61,391 nucleotides of DNA from Streptosporangiales bacterium (lineage in GTDB: Bacteria > Actinomycetota > Actinomycetes > Streptosporangiales > WHSR01), in contig WHSR01000019.1 in assembly GCA_009379995.1 (NCBI GenBank), positions 1 through 61,391 on the forward strand, read 5' to 3'. The notes under the pieces are model-generated. The model saw only the letters and a list, made by a program, of their open reading frames with translations. It ran no database searches and was not told where the DNA came from. Below are positions 17,223-25,903 of the stretch, piece after piece. Numbering within the stretch: position 1 is the first letter of the stretch; each line of letters starts with the position of its first letter. A program made the translations under genes and the position numbers.

Positions 17223-18578
17223 CTATGTGGATGTCCTCTCCGGTCGGAGCCGTCCGTCGTCGAAGGGTGGACGGACGGCCATCTCGAACTCTTCCCGGGG
17301 GTCGTGCAGGGCGCCCAGCGACACGATCTCCCGGCGGAAGAACAGCGCGAGCGTCCAGTCGGCGACCACCCGCACCTTGCGGTTCCAGGTCGGCACCCGG
17401 GACAGGTGGTATGTGCGATGGGCGAACCAGGCCGGCCAGCCGCGCAGCTTCACCCCGTACACCTGCGCGACCCCGTCGTGCAGGCCGAGGCTGGCCACCG
17501 AGCCGATGTAGGCGTGCCGGTACGCCCGCATCGGCCTGCCGCGCAGCGTGGCGACCAGGTTGTCGGCGAGCTGCCTGGCCTGCCGCACCCCATGCTGCGC
17601 GTTCGGCGCGCACAGCTCGCCGGGCCCTTTAGTGAGGTCGGGTACGGCGGCGCAGTCGCCGGCGGTCCAGGCGTCGTCGACCCCGTCCACGGTCAGGTAC
17701 TCGGTGGCCCGCGCCCGCCCCTTGTCGTCGACCGGCAGGTCGCTCGCCTGCACGACCGGATGGGGCTTGACGCCGGCGGTCCAGACCAGGGTGCCCGCCT
17801 CGAACTCCTCGCCGTCGCTGAGCACGATGTGGCCCTTCTCGGCCGACTTCAGCGCGGTCCCCAGCCGGACCTCGATGCCTCGCTGCCGCAGATTTTCCAC
17901 GGTCCAGCGGCCCATGTCCGGGCCGACCTCGGGCAGGATGCGGTCGGTCAGCTCGACCAGCGCCCACCGCATGTCCGAACGCTCGATATTCGGGTAGGAA
18001 CGGCAGGCGTCCCGGGCCATGTCCTCGAGCTCGGCGAGCGCCTCCACCCCGGCGTAGCCGCCACCGACGAAGACGAAGGTCAGGGCCTTGCGCCGGACCT
18101 GCTCGTCGTCGACCGAGGCGGCGGTGTCGAGACAGGCCAGCACCCGGTTGCGCAGGTAGATCGCTTCGGCCACCGTCTTGAAGCCGATGCCGTAGTCGGC
18201 CAGCCCCGGGATCGGGAGGGTACGGGAGATCGAGCCGGGCGCCAAGATCAGGATGTCGTAGGTGATCTCTCGCGGGTCGCCGGCGTTGGGCAGGAGTTCT
18301 ACGGTCCGGCGGGCGTGGTCGACCCTGGTTACCTGGCCGTTCAGCACCTGCGCCGAGGGCAGCACCCGGCGCAGCGGCACCACCACGTGCCGCGGCTCCA
18401 GGTTGCCGGCCGCGGCCTCGGGCAGGAACGGCTGATAGGTCATGTACGACTGGGGATCGATCAGGGTGACCGACGCCTCGCCTCGGCGTAGCCTGCGCTG
18501 CAACCGGAGCGCGGCGTACATGCCCACGTAGCCGCCGCCCACGACGAGGATATGGGGGCGTTCCCGTGCCGTACTCAT
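17223..18578 (-). CDS. ndh: Type II NADH dehydrogenase
   Basis: A 451-residue FAD enzyme that oxidises NADH and reduces menaquinone without proton pumping, peripherally bound at the inner membrane. The FAD motif VVGGGYVGMYAAL is near residue 12, the NADH motif FVFVGGGYAGVEALAEL near 170, and the second FAD segment AWTAGDCAAVPDL near 305. The C-terminal segment with KLRGWPAWFAHRTYHL and ALFFRREIVSLG is the expected amphipathic membrane-binding part. A -10-like TAGTCT is 7 bases before the ATG at 18578 and no ribosome site is seen, suggesting a leaderless mRNA. Confidence 0.92.
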   Translation of the reverse strand: MSTARERPHILVVGGGYVGMYAALRLQRRLRRGEASVTLIDPQSYMTYQPFLPEAAAGNLEPRHVVVPLRRVLPSAQVLNGQVTRVDHARRTVELLPNAGDPREITYDILILAPGSISRTLPIPGLADYGIGFKTVAEAIYLRNRVLACLDTAASVDDEQVRRKALTFVFVGGGYAGVEALAELEDMARDACRSYPNIERSDMRWALVELTDRILPEVGPDMGRWTVENLRQRGIEVRLGTALKSAEKGHIVLSDGEEFEAGTLVWTAGVKPHPVVQASDLPVDDKGRARATEYLTVDGVDDAWTAGDCAAVPDLTKGPGELCAPNAQHGVRQARQLADNLVATLRGRPMRAYRHAYIGSVASLGLHDGVAQVYGVKLRGWPAWFAHRTYHLSRVPTWNRKVRVVADWTLALFFRREIVSLGALHDPREEFEMAVRPPFDDGRLRPERTST

Positions 18579-18643
18579 GATCCTGAGACTACCCGCGGGG
18601 TTTCGGCACAAAGCGCTCGCCGCGCCCGCTCCGCCCGGGACCT

Positions 18644-19471
18644 CTATGGCCCGGCGGGAAGGCCGGCGTACTCCTTGGCGCGCCGGAAGACCGCGTCCAG
18701 CATCGGCTCGGTCACCCGGCCGGTGAAGGTGTTCTGCTGGCTCGGGTGATAGCAACCCAGCAGGAGGATCGTGTGGCCGGAGCCCTCCGGCGAGCCGATC
18801 TCCACCTCGCCACCGTGGCGGAAGGCCGGGCGGGTCTTCGGCAGCCGGTAGCCGGCGTCGGCCAGCACCGGCCACAGCGCCCCCCAGCCGAACCCGCCCA
18901 GCACGACTATCGAGCGCACGTCGTCGACGACCCGGGCGATCTCCTCGGCGAGCCATGGCCGGCAGGTGTCCCGCTCGGCGGGCGTAGGCTTGTTCGCGGG
19001 CGGTGCGCAACGAACTGTCGCGACGACCCGGGCGTCGATCAGCCGCTGCCCGTCGCCGGCCCGGGTGCTCGTCGGGATCGCCGCCAGGCCGACCCTGTGC
19101 AGCGAGGCGAACAGCCAATCCCCGCTGCGGTCGCCGGTGAAGATCCGGCCGGTGCGGTTGCCGCCGTGCGCGGCCGGCGCCAGCCCGACGATCAGGATGC
19201 GGGGCCTTTCGTCGCCCCACCCGGGCACCGGCCGGCCCCAGTACGTCTCCTCGGCGTACGACCGACGCTTCTCCACCGCCGTCCGCTCCCGCCACTCGAC
19301 CAGCCGCGGACAGGCGCGGCACACCGACATGCGCGCGCACACCTCGGCCACGGTCGACGCCTCCGCCGCGAGCCGGCGTACCTCCTTCGCGGTCCGCGCG
19401 ACCGGCGTCGCCGAGGTTGCCGGGTCATCCGGCCAGCCACCACCCGGCGGTGCGTACGGTGTGTCGCTCAC
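18644..19471 (-). CDS. Family 5 (UdgB-type) uracil-DNA glycosylase
   Basis: A 275-residue DNA-repair glycosylase removing uracil and other deaminated bases. Motif A is [19 protein letters not shown], where family 5 lacks the catalytic Asp/Asn of other families; motif B is [13 protein letters not shown]. Four cysteines (CRAC near residues 51-54, then ATVRCAPP and DTCRP) fit the [4Fe-4S] cluster of this family. The start is GTG at 19471. It is followed closely by the dehydrogenase gene (65 bp), and the dienelactone hydrolase gene lies 17 bp upstream on the same strand. Confidence 0.92.
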   Translation of the reverse strand: MSDTPYAPPGGGWPDDPATSATPVARTAKEVRRLAAEASTVAEVCARMSVCRACPRLVEWRERTAVEKRRSYAEETYWGRPVPGWGDERPRILIVGLAPAAHGGNRTGRIFTGDRSGDWLFASLHRVGLAAIPTSTRAGDGQRLIDARVVATVRCAPPANKPTPAERDTCRPWLAEEIARVVDDVRSIVVLGGFGWGALWPVLADAGYRLPKTRPAFRHGGEVEIGSPEGSGHTILLLGCYHPSQQNTFTGRVTEPMLDAVFRRAKEYAGLPAGP

Positions 19472-19488
19472 TATCCGCGGTCAGCCGG

Positions 19489-20172
19489 TCAGCCGGTCAG
19501 CCGGGAGCGGAACAGCTCCAGCGTCCGCTCCCAGGACTGCCGGGCCGCGTCCTCGTGGTAGTGCTCGCGCTCGTCGTTGAAGAACGCGTGCTCGGTGCCC
19601 GGGTAGTCGTACAGCGTGACCTCGCCGCCGGCGTCCTGGATCGCGCTCTTCGCCTGCTGGATGCCGGGCGCCGCCGAGGTGCCGTCGCCCTCGGAGCAGT
19701 GGATGACCGCGGCCTTGCCCTGGTAGTTCGACCACGTCGGGCTCATCCGCTCCCACGGTACGGCCGGGTAGTACCCGACCGCCGCGACGACGTGGTCGGA
19801 GAGGGTCGCCGCCCACAGCGCGAGGCTGCCGCCCATGCAGAAACCGACAGTGCCGATCTTCCCCTGGACGTCGTCGCGCCCGGCGAGGTAGGCCGCGCCG
19901 CCGGCGATGTCCCGGGCCGCCTGGTCCATGGCCAGACCCATCAGCAGCCTCCGGGCCTCGTCTGGCTCGCCGGCCTTCACCCCGTGGTAGAGATCGGGCG
20001 CGAGCGCTACGAAGCCCTCGGCGGCGAACCGGTCGGCGACGGCGGTGATGTGGTCGACAAGACCCCACCACTCCTGGATCACGATGACGCCCGGGCCGGA
20101 ACCTGCCGTCGGCTCCGCGAGGTAACCCTCGGCCGTCCCGCCGTTGCTCGGAAAGCTCACGATCTGGCCCAC
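19489..20172 (-). CDS. Dienelactone hydrolase family protein
   Basis: A 227-residue alpha/beta hydrolase. The nucleophile is Cys in GFCMGGSLALW (residues 116-126), the acid lies in the CSEGDG segment, and the His is in GTEHAFFN. This Cys-His-Asp arrangement is the dienelactone-hydrolase type, which opens enol-lactones in chlorocatechol degradation, although many relatives have other ester substrates. GTG at 20172 follows AAGGAGG. No ring-cleavage genes are adjacent. Confidence 0.88.
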   Translation of the reverse strand: MGQIVSFPSNGGTAEGYLAEPTAGSGPGVIVIQEWWGLVDHITAVADRFAAEGFVALAPDLYHGVKAGEPDEARRLLMGLAMDQAARDIAGGAAYLAGRDDVQGKIGTVGFCMGGSLALWAATLSDHVVAAVGYYPAVPWERMSPTWSNYQGKAAVIHCSEGDGTSAAPGIQQAKSAIQDAGGEVTLYDYPGTEHAFFNDEREHYHEDAARQSWERTLELFRSRLTG

Positions 20173-20235
20173 GAGCTGGCCTCCTTAACACCTCGCTGTG
20201 TCCGTCGACTTCGCTGTCTATCGGTACCGGCAGGT

Positions 20236-20265
20236 GGGTTGCAACCCGACGGGGGTTTGCCCGTC
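20236..20265 (-). terminator. Twin hairpins after the alcohol-dehydrogenase operon
   Basis: GACGGG (20248-20253) pairs with CCCGTC (20260-20265) over a GGTTTG loop, and next to it GGGTTGCAACCC (20236-20247) is a perfect 12-bp palindrome. Both lie just downstream of the last gene of the leftward operon and upstream of the dienelactone hydrolase start, so they are a likely transcription end. Confidence 0.55.
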
Positions 20266-20276
20266 ACAACGCCCCG

Positions 20277-21389
20277 TCACTCGAAGCGGAGCACGCCGCG
20301 GATGTTCTTGCCGTCCCGCATGTCCTGGTAGCCCTGGTTGATCTCCTCCAGCCGGTAGGTCCTGGTGATCAGGCTGTCCAGGTCCAGCGCCCCTTCCTGG
20401 TAGTACTGCAGGAGCCGGGGTATGTCCCGCCGGGAGTTCACCGAGCCGAAGATCGACCCGACGAGCTGCTTCTCCATGGTGGCCAGATCGAGCAGGCTCA
20501 TCCGGACGTCCGTCTCCGCCGACGGGTGGATGTTCGTCACCACCACCCGGCCACGCTTGGCGGCCAGCGCCATGATGCTCGCCATCAGTTCGCCGCGCCC
20601 GACACTCATCGTGAGGATGACCTGGTTGCACATGCGACCCCAGGTCACCTCCCGCACCAGGTCGAAGGCGTCCTCGACGGAGGACGCGGTGTGGGTCGCG
20701 CCGAGGTCCAGGGCCCTGTCCCGTTTCCACGGGACCGGATCGACGGCGAAGATCCGCCGAGCGCCGGCCATTCGCGCCCCCTGTACGGCGCTCGCGCCGA
20801 GCCCGCCGATGCCCACCACCGCGACGTCGTCGCCGACGCCAACTCCACCGGTGTACACCGCGCTCCCCCATCCGGTGGGCACGCCGCAGCCGACGATGCA
20901 CACCCGGTCCAGCGGGAGGTGCTCGTCCACCTTGATGATCGACATCTCGCTGGCCACCGTGTGCCGCGCGTACGCGCCGATCAGACAGGCGATCGCCGCG
21001 TCGACGTCACCGACATGGTGTCGGGAGGTGCGGTCCAGGAGCTGCCGGCCCTCCATGAGGAGTTGCACCACGTCGCACAGGTTGTGCTGGCCGACCGCGC
21101 AGGAGGGACACTTACCGCAGCTCGGGATGGAGGAGAAGACGACGTGGTCGCCCTCCTGCACCGACGTGACGCCCGGACCGACCGCCTCCACGACCCCGGC
21201 GCCCTCGTGGCCACCGATGAGCGGCGCCGTGAACGGCACGTCGCCGGTGACGTGGTGCTCCTCGGAATGGCACAGTCCGGCCGCGACCATCCGGACCAGG
21301 ACCTCGGTCTCCTTGGGCGGATCGAGCTCGATCGTCTCGATCTTCCAGGCCGATTTGGCCTCCCAGAGGACCGCCGCCTGTGTCTCCAT
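20277..21389 (-). CDS. NDMA-dependent (mycofactocin-type) zinc alcohol dehydrogenase
   Basis: A 370-residue medium-chain alcohol dehydrogenase. Catalytic zinc ligands are in GLCHSEEHH and GGHEGAG; the structural-zinc cysteine cluster is CGKCPSCAVGQHNLC; the nucleotide site is VVGIGGLGASAVQG. Overall it matches the NDMA-dependent alcohol dehydrogenases, whose nicotinamide stays bound and is re-oxidised through mycofactocin. The ATG at 21389 follows GGAGAG; a longer frame exists but lacks support. It is last in a five-gene operon directly after a mycofactocin-coupled SDR, suggesting paired alcohol/aldehyde oxidation steps. Confidence 0.88.
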   Translation of the reverse strand: METQAAVLWEAKSAWKIETIELDPPKETEVLVRMVAAGLCHSEEHHVTGDVPFTAPLIGGHEGAGVVEAVGPGVTSVQEGDHVVFSSIPSCGKCPSCAVGQHNLCDVVQLLMEGRQLLDRTSRHHVGDVDAAIACLIGAYARHTVASEMSIIKVDEHLPLDRVCIVGCGVPTGWGSAVYTGGVGVGDDVAVVGIGGLGASAVQGARMAGARRIFAVDPVPWKRDRALDLGATHTASSVEDAFDLVREVTWGRMCNQVILTMSVGRGELMASIMALAAKRGRVVVTNIHPSAETDVRMSLLDLATMEKQLVGSIFGSVNSRRDIPRLLQYYQEGALDLDSLITRTYRLEEINQGYQDMRDGKNIRGVLRFE

Positions 21390-21432
21390 GATCGTTTGCT
21401 CTCCTTCGACCTCGACCCTCGACACTTCGACC

Positions 21433-22269
21433 TCAGCACCGCAGGGCGTTGCCCGCGTCGACCGGCAGCGTCACGCCGGTGACGTAGCGCGCCCCCTCGG
21501 AGGCGAGCCAGACGATCGCGTTGCTCACGTCCACCGGCTGGATCCACGGGATCGGAAGCAGGTTCTTCGACTGGAACTCCGCCGCGACGTCGGCCGGGCC
21601 GGGCTTCTCCAGGTCCGGGCGGAACATGCGGTACAGCCCCTCGTTCTGGATCATCGGCGTGTTCACCGACGTCGGGCAGATCGCGTTGACCCGGATGAGG
21701 TGCGGCGCCAGCTCGTACGCGAGGGTGCGGGTGAGGCTGAGCAGCGCCGCCTTGGCCGCCGAATAGTCCGCGAAATGCGTACCCGAGATGAGCGCCGCAC
21801 CGGAGCTGGTAAGGACTATCGACCCACCCGAACCGAACTCGATCATGTGCGGGATCGCGGCCTTGACCGTGTTGAACACCCCCGTCAGATTGACGTCGAT
21901 CACGTCCCGCCACTGCCGGGGGTCGATCTCCCAGGTCAGGTTCCCCGACGGGATGATGCCGGCGTTGGCGCACACGACGTCGAGGCGGCCGAACTCGGCC
22001 AGGCCGTCGCGCAGCGCCGCCGAGACCCCGTCCAGATCGCGTACGTCGGCCTTCCTGGCCACGATCCGGCGGCCCTCCTTCTCCACCAGCCGTACGGTCT
22101 CGGCCAGGTCGTCCGGACCGGCCAGCCGGTAGCTCATCCAGTCGATGGACTCCAGGGCGTCGACCGCGACGATGTCGGCGCCTTCCTGGGCCAGCCGCTG
22201 GGCGTGCGAACGGCCCTGGCCGCGCGCCGCCCCGGTGATGAAGGCCACCTTCCCGTCCAGAAGCCCCAT
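21433..22269 (-). CDS. Mycofactocin-coupled SDR-family oxidoreductase
   Basis: A 278-residue short-chain dehydrogenase. The cofactor motif GAARGQGRSHAQRLAQEGAD is the form described for mycofactocin-coupled SDRs, with the extra insertion after VDALESIDW that helps bury NAD. The catalytic set is Asn in CANAGI, Ser in LTSSGAA, and YSAAK. It oxidises a secondary alcohol, or reduces the ketone, with a non-exchangeable nicotinamide. It is separated by one base from the DUF35 gene and by 43 bp from the alcohol dehydrogenase. Confidence 0.9.
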   Translation of the reverse strand: MGLLDGKVAFITGAARGQGRSHAQRLAQEGADIVAVDALESIDWMSYRLAGPDDLAETVRLVEKEGRRIVARKADVRDLDGVSAALRDGLAEFGRLDVVCANAGIIPSGNLTWEIDPRQWRDVIDVNLTGVFNTVKAAIPHMIEFGSGGSIVLTSSGAALISGTHFADYSAAKAALLSLTRTLAYELAPHLIRVNAICPTSVNTPMIQNEGLYRMFRPDLEKPGPADVAAEFQSKNLLPIPWIQPVDVSNAIVWLASEGARYVTGVTLPVDAGNALRC

Positions 22270-22270
22270 C

Positions 22271-22681
22271 TCAACCTCCGTCCCCTTCGGCGGGCACGAA
22301 CTGGGGTATCGCCACGTCGTCGGTCACCTGCTCGAAGACCACCCGCACCGGCATGCCGACGCTGACGTCCGCCGGCGCGCACCCCCGGATGTTGGCCACG
22401 ATCCGCGGTCCCTCGGCCAGCTCGACGATCGCTACGACGTACGGGACCTGGTCCGCCACGGCCACGTGGGTCGCGTGTTCGACAACCGTGTAGCTGTAGA
22501 CGGTCCCCTCGCCGCCGGCCGGCCGCCAGTCCAGCTCCGTCGCGTGGCAGTGCGGACATCGGGGCAGCGGCGGATGCCAGATCCGGTCGCAGCCGCGGCA
22601 GTGCTGGGTCACGAGCCGATGCTCACCGGCGGCCGCCCAGTACGGCCGCGTTAGCTCCGTCATGCCGGGGATGATCGCCAT
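22271..22681 (-). CDS. DUF35 zinc-ribbon/OB-fold protein
   Basis: A 136-residue acyl-CoA-binding accessory protein. The zinc ribbon CRGC...CPHC spans residues 28-45 and an OB-fold follows (GTVYSYTVVEH...PYVVAIVELAEGPRIVANI). In steroid side-chain catabolism such proteins (the ChsH2 C-terminal domain) form complexes with Ltp2-type aldolases. Here it lies four bases after the thiolase-like gene, so a similar two-protein complex is likely by inference. Start ATG at 22681. Confidence 0.87.
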   Translation of the reverse strand: MAIIPGMTELTRPYWAAAGEHRLVTQHCRGCDRIWHPPLPRCPHCHATELDWRPAGGEGTVYSYTVVEHATHVAVADQVPYVVAIVELAEGPRIVANIRGCAPADVSVGMPVRVVFEQVTDDVAIPQFVPAEGDGG

Positions 22682-22685
22682 GCCC

Positions 22686-23870
22686 TCACCTCGCCAGGAC
22701 CACCGCGCTGCCCGAGGGAGCGCCGACCAACGCGACGGAGGCGTCCGGGACCTGGTTGCAGGCCGTGCCGCGCAGCTGGCGTACCGCCTCGGTAAGCCCG
22801 TTCATGCCGTGGATGTAGCCCTCGGAAAGGTGCCCGCCGTGGGTGTTGACGGGCAGCGGGGCGTCCGGTCCGATGCCCTCCTCGATGAGGTACTTCCAGC
22901 CCTGGCCCTCGGCTGCGAACCCGTAGCCCTCCAGGCTCTTCATGGTCATGAAGGAGGTCGCGTCGTACAGCTCGGCCACCGACACGTCCCCCGGCCCCAC
23001 GCCGGCGCCCTGCCAGAGCCGGGCGGCCGCCGCGGGCGTGAACAGTTCGAGCAGGTCCTCGGTGTAGATGCCCATCGGCTCCCGGTACGGCGCCAGCGTC
23101 TGGGTCGCGGCGAGCAGGTAGACCGGGTCGGCGCGGAGCGCCCGAGCCCGTTCCGTGCCGGTCAGCACCACGGCGCAGGCGCCGTCGTTCTCCAGGCAGA
23201 GGTCGAACAGCCGAAGCGGCCAGCTGATCACGCGGGCACCCAGGTACGTCTCCCAGTCCAGCCTCCGGTCGCGCATCAGCGCGCAGGGGTTGTTGTTGGC
23301 GTACCTGCGCTGCTGGAGCGCGACGGTCCCGAGCGCCCGGGCGAGGTCCTCCTCCGACAGCCGGTGAACGTGCATGTACCGGGTCGCCCAGAGGGCGAAC
23401 AGCTGGCCCGGCGACATCAGGCCGTAGGGCCAACTGAAGGAACGGTTCTCCTCCTCGGGCACCACGATGTGGGTGCCGCCGTCCGCACCGCCCGGCCGCC
23501 CGTCGGCGCGCCCGAAGCGCCCTCCCACGCTCTGGCTCATGGCGCGGTACGCGACCACCACCGACGCCTGCCCGGAAACGATGGCCGAGGCGCCGTGCGC
23601 CATCACCGCGCCGAGGGCCTCGCCGCCGAGCGGGGCCTCGGAGAAGAACCGCAGCTCCCGGATCCCCAGCCCGCGGACCAGCATCGGCTCGCTGACCGGC
23701 TCGAACGGCGGCGTGTACCGGCACATCCCGTCGACCTCGGCGGGGTCCACGCCGGCGTCCGCGAGCGCGGCCAGCACCGCCTCCATCGCGAGCTCCCACG
23801 CTGACTTCGGGGATGCCTTGACGAACTCGGTCTGGCCGATCCCCACGATGGCGACCTTGCCGCGGATCAT
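22686..23870 (-). CDS. SCP-x/Ltp2-like thiolase-fold protein (probable retro-aldolase)
   Basis: A 394-residue protein of the thiolase superfamily. The position of the usual nucleophilic Cys reads SEAPLGGEALG, with no cysteine, whereas the later GGHLSEGYIHGMNGL and AELYDATSFM regions are typical of the lipid-transfer/SCP-x branch. Ltp2 relatives lacking this Cys catalyse retro-aldol cleavage of hydroxyacyl-CoA side chains together with a DUF35 partner, which is the next gene. The substrate could be a steroid or a branched acyl-CoA; no steroid-ring genes are in the window. The start ATG at 23870 is 7 bp after the CoA-transferase stop. Confidence 0.87.
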   Translation of the reverse strand: MIRGKVAIVGIGQTEFVKASPKSAWELAMEAVLAALADAGVDPAEVDGMCRYTPPFEPVSEPMLVRGLGIRELRFFSEAPLGGEALGAVMAHGASAIVSGQASVVVAYRAMSQSVGGRFGRADGRPGGADGGTHIVVPEEENRSFSWPYGLMSPGQLFALWATRYMHVHRLSEEDLARALGTVALQQRRYANNNPCALMRDRRLDWETYLGARVISWPLRLFDLCLENDGACAVVLTGTERARALRADPVYLLAATQTLAPYREPMGIYTEDLLELFTPAAAARLWQGAGVGPGDVSVAELYDATSFMTMKSLEGYGFAAEGQGWKYLIEEGIGPDAPLPVNTHGGHLSEGYIHGMNGLTEAVRQLRGTACNQVPDASVALVGAPSGSAVVLAR

Positions 23871-23877
23871 TCGGGCG

Positions 23878-25104
23878 TCAGCTCGCCTTCTCCGACGTAC
23901 CCGAACCCCCGGTGTCGCCGCCGGTGACGCCGGCTATTTCCGCGGGCGAGAGGCCGAGCCAGTCGGCCAGCACCTCCTCGGTGTGCTGGCCGGGCTCCGG
24001 CGGCGCGGCCACCCGCGCCGACGTACGGGACATCTTGACGGGCCATCCCGGTATCACGATCTCGCCGTGCACCGGGTGCTTCACCTCGACGAAGATGCCG
24101 CGATCACGCAGCTCCCGGTCGGCCAGGATGTCGGCGGTGGTCCGCACCGCACCGGCGGGCACGCCCGCGCGGCCGAGGGTCTCCATCGCCGCCATCTTGT
24201 CGCGCTCCGCGGTCCAGGCCGATACGACGGCGTCGACCTCGGCCCGATGCTCGCCGCGGCTCGCCATGGTGGCGAACCGTGGGTCGCCGACGAGATCCTC
24301 CCGCCCGATGGCCTCGAGCAGGCGTCGCCACTGCCCGTCGGAGCCGCAGTGGATGTGCACGTAGTCGTTCGGCCCGAACGGGCGGCACGGGTAGATGTCG
24401 GACGGCGCGGTGGTCACCACGAACGGTGGGCCGTTGCCGAACCGCGGGGTCTCCGTCCCGTTCCCAATCGGCCAGCCGTAGTGAATCCGCAGGAACGTCG
24501 CGACATTGTCGGTCATGGCCAGTTCGATGTGCTGGCCGAGCCCTGTCGCCTCGCGCTGGTACAGCGCGGCGAGGATGCTCATCGCCGTCATCATCCCGGT
24601 GCCGGTATCCCCGACGTCGGGGCCGGGCTTCATCGGCAACCCGTCCGGCTCGCCGGTGACGCTGGAGCCGCCGCCGACCGCCTGGGAGATCGGGTCGAAG
24701 CAGGGGAAGCTCTCGTACCGGGAGTCCCGCGCGAAGCCCTTGATCTGGGCGTAGATCAGGCGCGGGTTCAGCTCGGACAGGATCTCGTAGGAAAGCTCGA
24801 GCCGTTCGATGACCCCGGGACTGAAGTTCTCGACGAAGACGTCAGCGACCGCGACGAGGCGCAGCGCGAGCTCGTGGCCCTCCGGCGATTTCAGATCGAC
24901 CTCGATCGACTTCTTGCTCGCGTTGTTGAGGTAGAAGGGGAGCGCGTCGAAGCTGTCCCGGCTGCCGGGCGGTATCACCTTCACCACCTCGGCGCCCAGG
25001 AACGCGAGGACCAGCGTGGCGGAAGGGCCCGCGACCTGGTGGGTCAGGTCCAGCACCCGCACCCCGTCGAGGGCACCCGCGTTGGACTGTCGCTCCCCGG
25101 CCAT
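23878..25104 (-). CDS. CaiB/BaiF family III CoA-transferase
   Basis: A 408-residue CoA-transferase. The N-terminal pattern VRVLDLTHQVAGPSATLVLAFLGAEVVKV, the Asp in GPDVGDTGTGMM and the DRELRDRGIFVEVKHP segment are hallmarks of family III, which moves CoA between carboxylic acids. It is first in the leftward five-gene operon, consistent with activating the substrate acid. I chose ATG at 25104, eight bases after a -10 box; the longer frame starting at 25140 would begin inside the promoter. The C-terminus ends in a Gly/Thr-rich tail. Confidence 0.9.
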   Translation of the reverse strand: MAGERQSNAGALDGVRVLDLTHQVAGPSATLVLAFLGAEVVKVIPPGSRDSFDALPFYLNNASKKSIEVDLKSPEGHELALRLVAVADVFVENFSPGVIERLELSYEILSELNPRLIYAQIKGFARDSRYESFPCFDPISQAVGGGSSVTGEPDGLPMKPGPDVGDTGTGMMTAMSILAALYQREATGLGQHIELAMTDNVATFLRIHYGWPIGNGTETPRFGNGPPFVVTTAPSDIYPCRPFGPNDYVHIHCGSDGQWRRLLEAIGREDLVGDPRFATMASRGEHRAEVDAVVSAWTAERDKMAAMETLGRAGVPAGAVRTTADILADRELRDRGIFVEVKHPVHGEIVIPGWPVKMSRTSARVAAPPEPGQHTEEVLADWLGLSPAEIAGVTGGDTGGSGTSEKAS

Positions 25105-25112
25105 CCCAAGAA

Positions 25113-25140
25113 AATATATAGGAACATATATGACAGTCAA
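25113..25140 (-). promoter_or_regulatory. Near-consensus promoter of the five-gene catabolic operon
   Basis: On the minus strand TTGACT (25140-25135) and TATATT (25118-25113) are 16 bp apart, close to the vegetative consensus, ending eight bases before the ATG. The spacer holds TATATGTTCCTATATA, an AT-rich imperfect palindrome that could be an operator. The run is strikingly AT-rich for this GC-rich DNA. Confidence 0.7.
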
Positions 25141-25168
25141 TGTTCCAATTACTCGTCCTCGGCCGTGG

Positions 25169-25693
25169 TCACCCGGTTGCCGTGGCGGGCTGTGGGCCGG
25201 GTGCCTTGTCCGAGGCGAGCGGCCGCCCGATCGCTTGATGTTCCCTTAGCCGTCCGACAAGCTTGCTCATTGACCGCACGAATACCAGCATCACCATTAC
25301 CGCAACGCATCCACCGAGCAAGAAGCCGGCGATTGCGTCGTGCGGGCGCGCGCCGGCGACGGTGGCGTGGTTGCTGGGGAACGACCAGTCGCCCAGCGGC
25401 GGGCATTCGGCCAGCGGCACCACGTCGGGCAGCGTCCGGCATGGCCGCTCCACTTCCTTGAAGGTCTTGGAGTACTCGCTGACCAGGTAGGCGACCGCGG
25501 TGCGGCCGGCGCGAGGAGAGCGAACGCCATACTCCGTGCGACCCGGCCACGGGCCCACCACCAGGCCAGCCCCATCAGCGCTACGAGCAGGAGCAGCCCG
25601 GCCTCGGCGAAGATCTCGAAGAACGACTGCATCCAGGACGTCGCGGTACCAACCCGCGAAGACATCGGGAACGTCCTCCATCGGTTCCGTCAT
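25169..25693 (-). pseudogene. PAP2-family phosphatase, frameshifted with internal deletion
   Basis: The segment opens MTEPMEDVPDVFAGWYRDVL, a typical actinobacterial PAP2 start. The frame then becomes unreadable and the missing middle appears in a second frame (about 25632-25505) as MQSFFEIFAEAGLLLL and GLAWWWARGRVARSMA. The first frame returns with VAYLVSEYSKTFKEVERPC and the phosphatase signature SFPSNHATVAG. Immediately afterwards it reads HDAIAGFLLGG, so the membrane stretch of about 40 residues normally separating SFPSNH from the second catalytic motif is gone. Two compensating indels plus a deletion mark a dead gene for an undecaprenyl- or lipid-phosphate phosphatase. Confidence 0.78.
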
Positions 25694-25840
25694 TATTCCC
25701 CTCATGATTCACATGTCGCCGCTGACCTCGGTCACGAGGGCGTTTGCGGCGACGAACGTATGAACCATGAGAGGGCTGACACATTGGGCGGTCGGAAACG
25801 ACCACCCCTAACTTTCGTCTACCCTGCCGTGAACCCAGGC

Positions 25841-25898
25841 GCCCGTGATCTCGCAGAAATTTCAAGACCTGTCTTGAAATTTCTGCGAGATCACGGGC
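25841..25898. repeat. Dispersed inverted repeat, copy 3
   Basis: Perfect 28-bp arms (25841-25868 and 25871-25898) separated by CT. The core is GCCCGTGATCTCGCAGAAAT, with C in place of the T of other copies and the matching G in the opposite arm. It lies 5 bp after the Ppx/GppA stop, on the side facing the dead PAP2 gene. Confidence 0.9.
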
Positions 25899-25903
25899 AG
25901 GGC

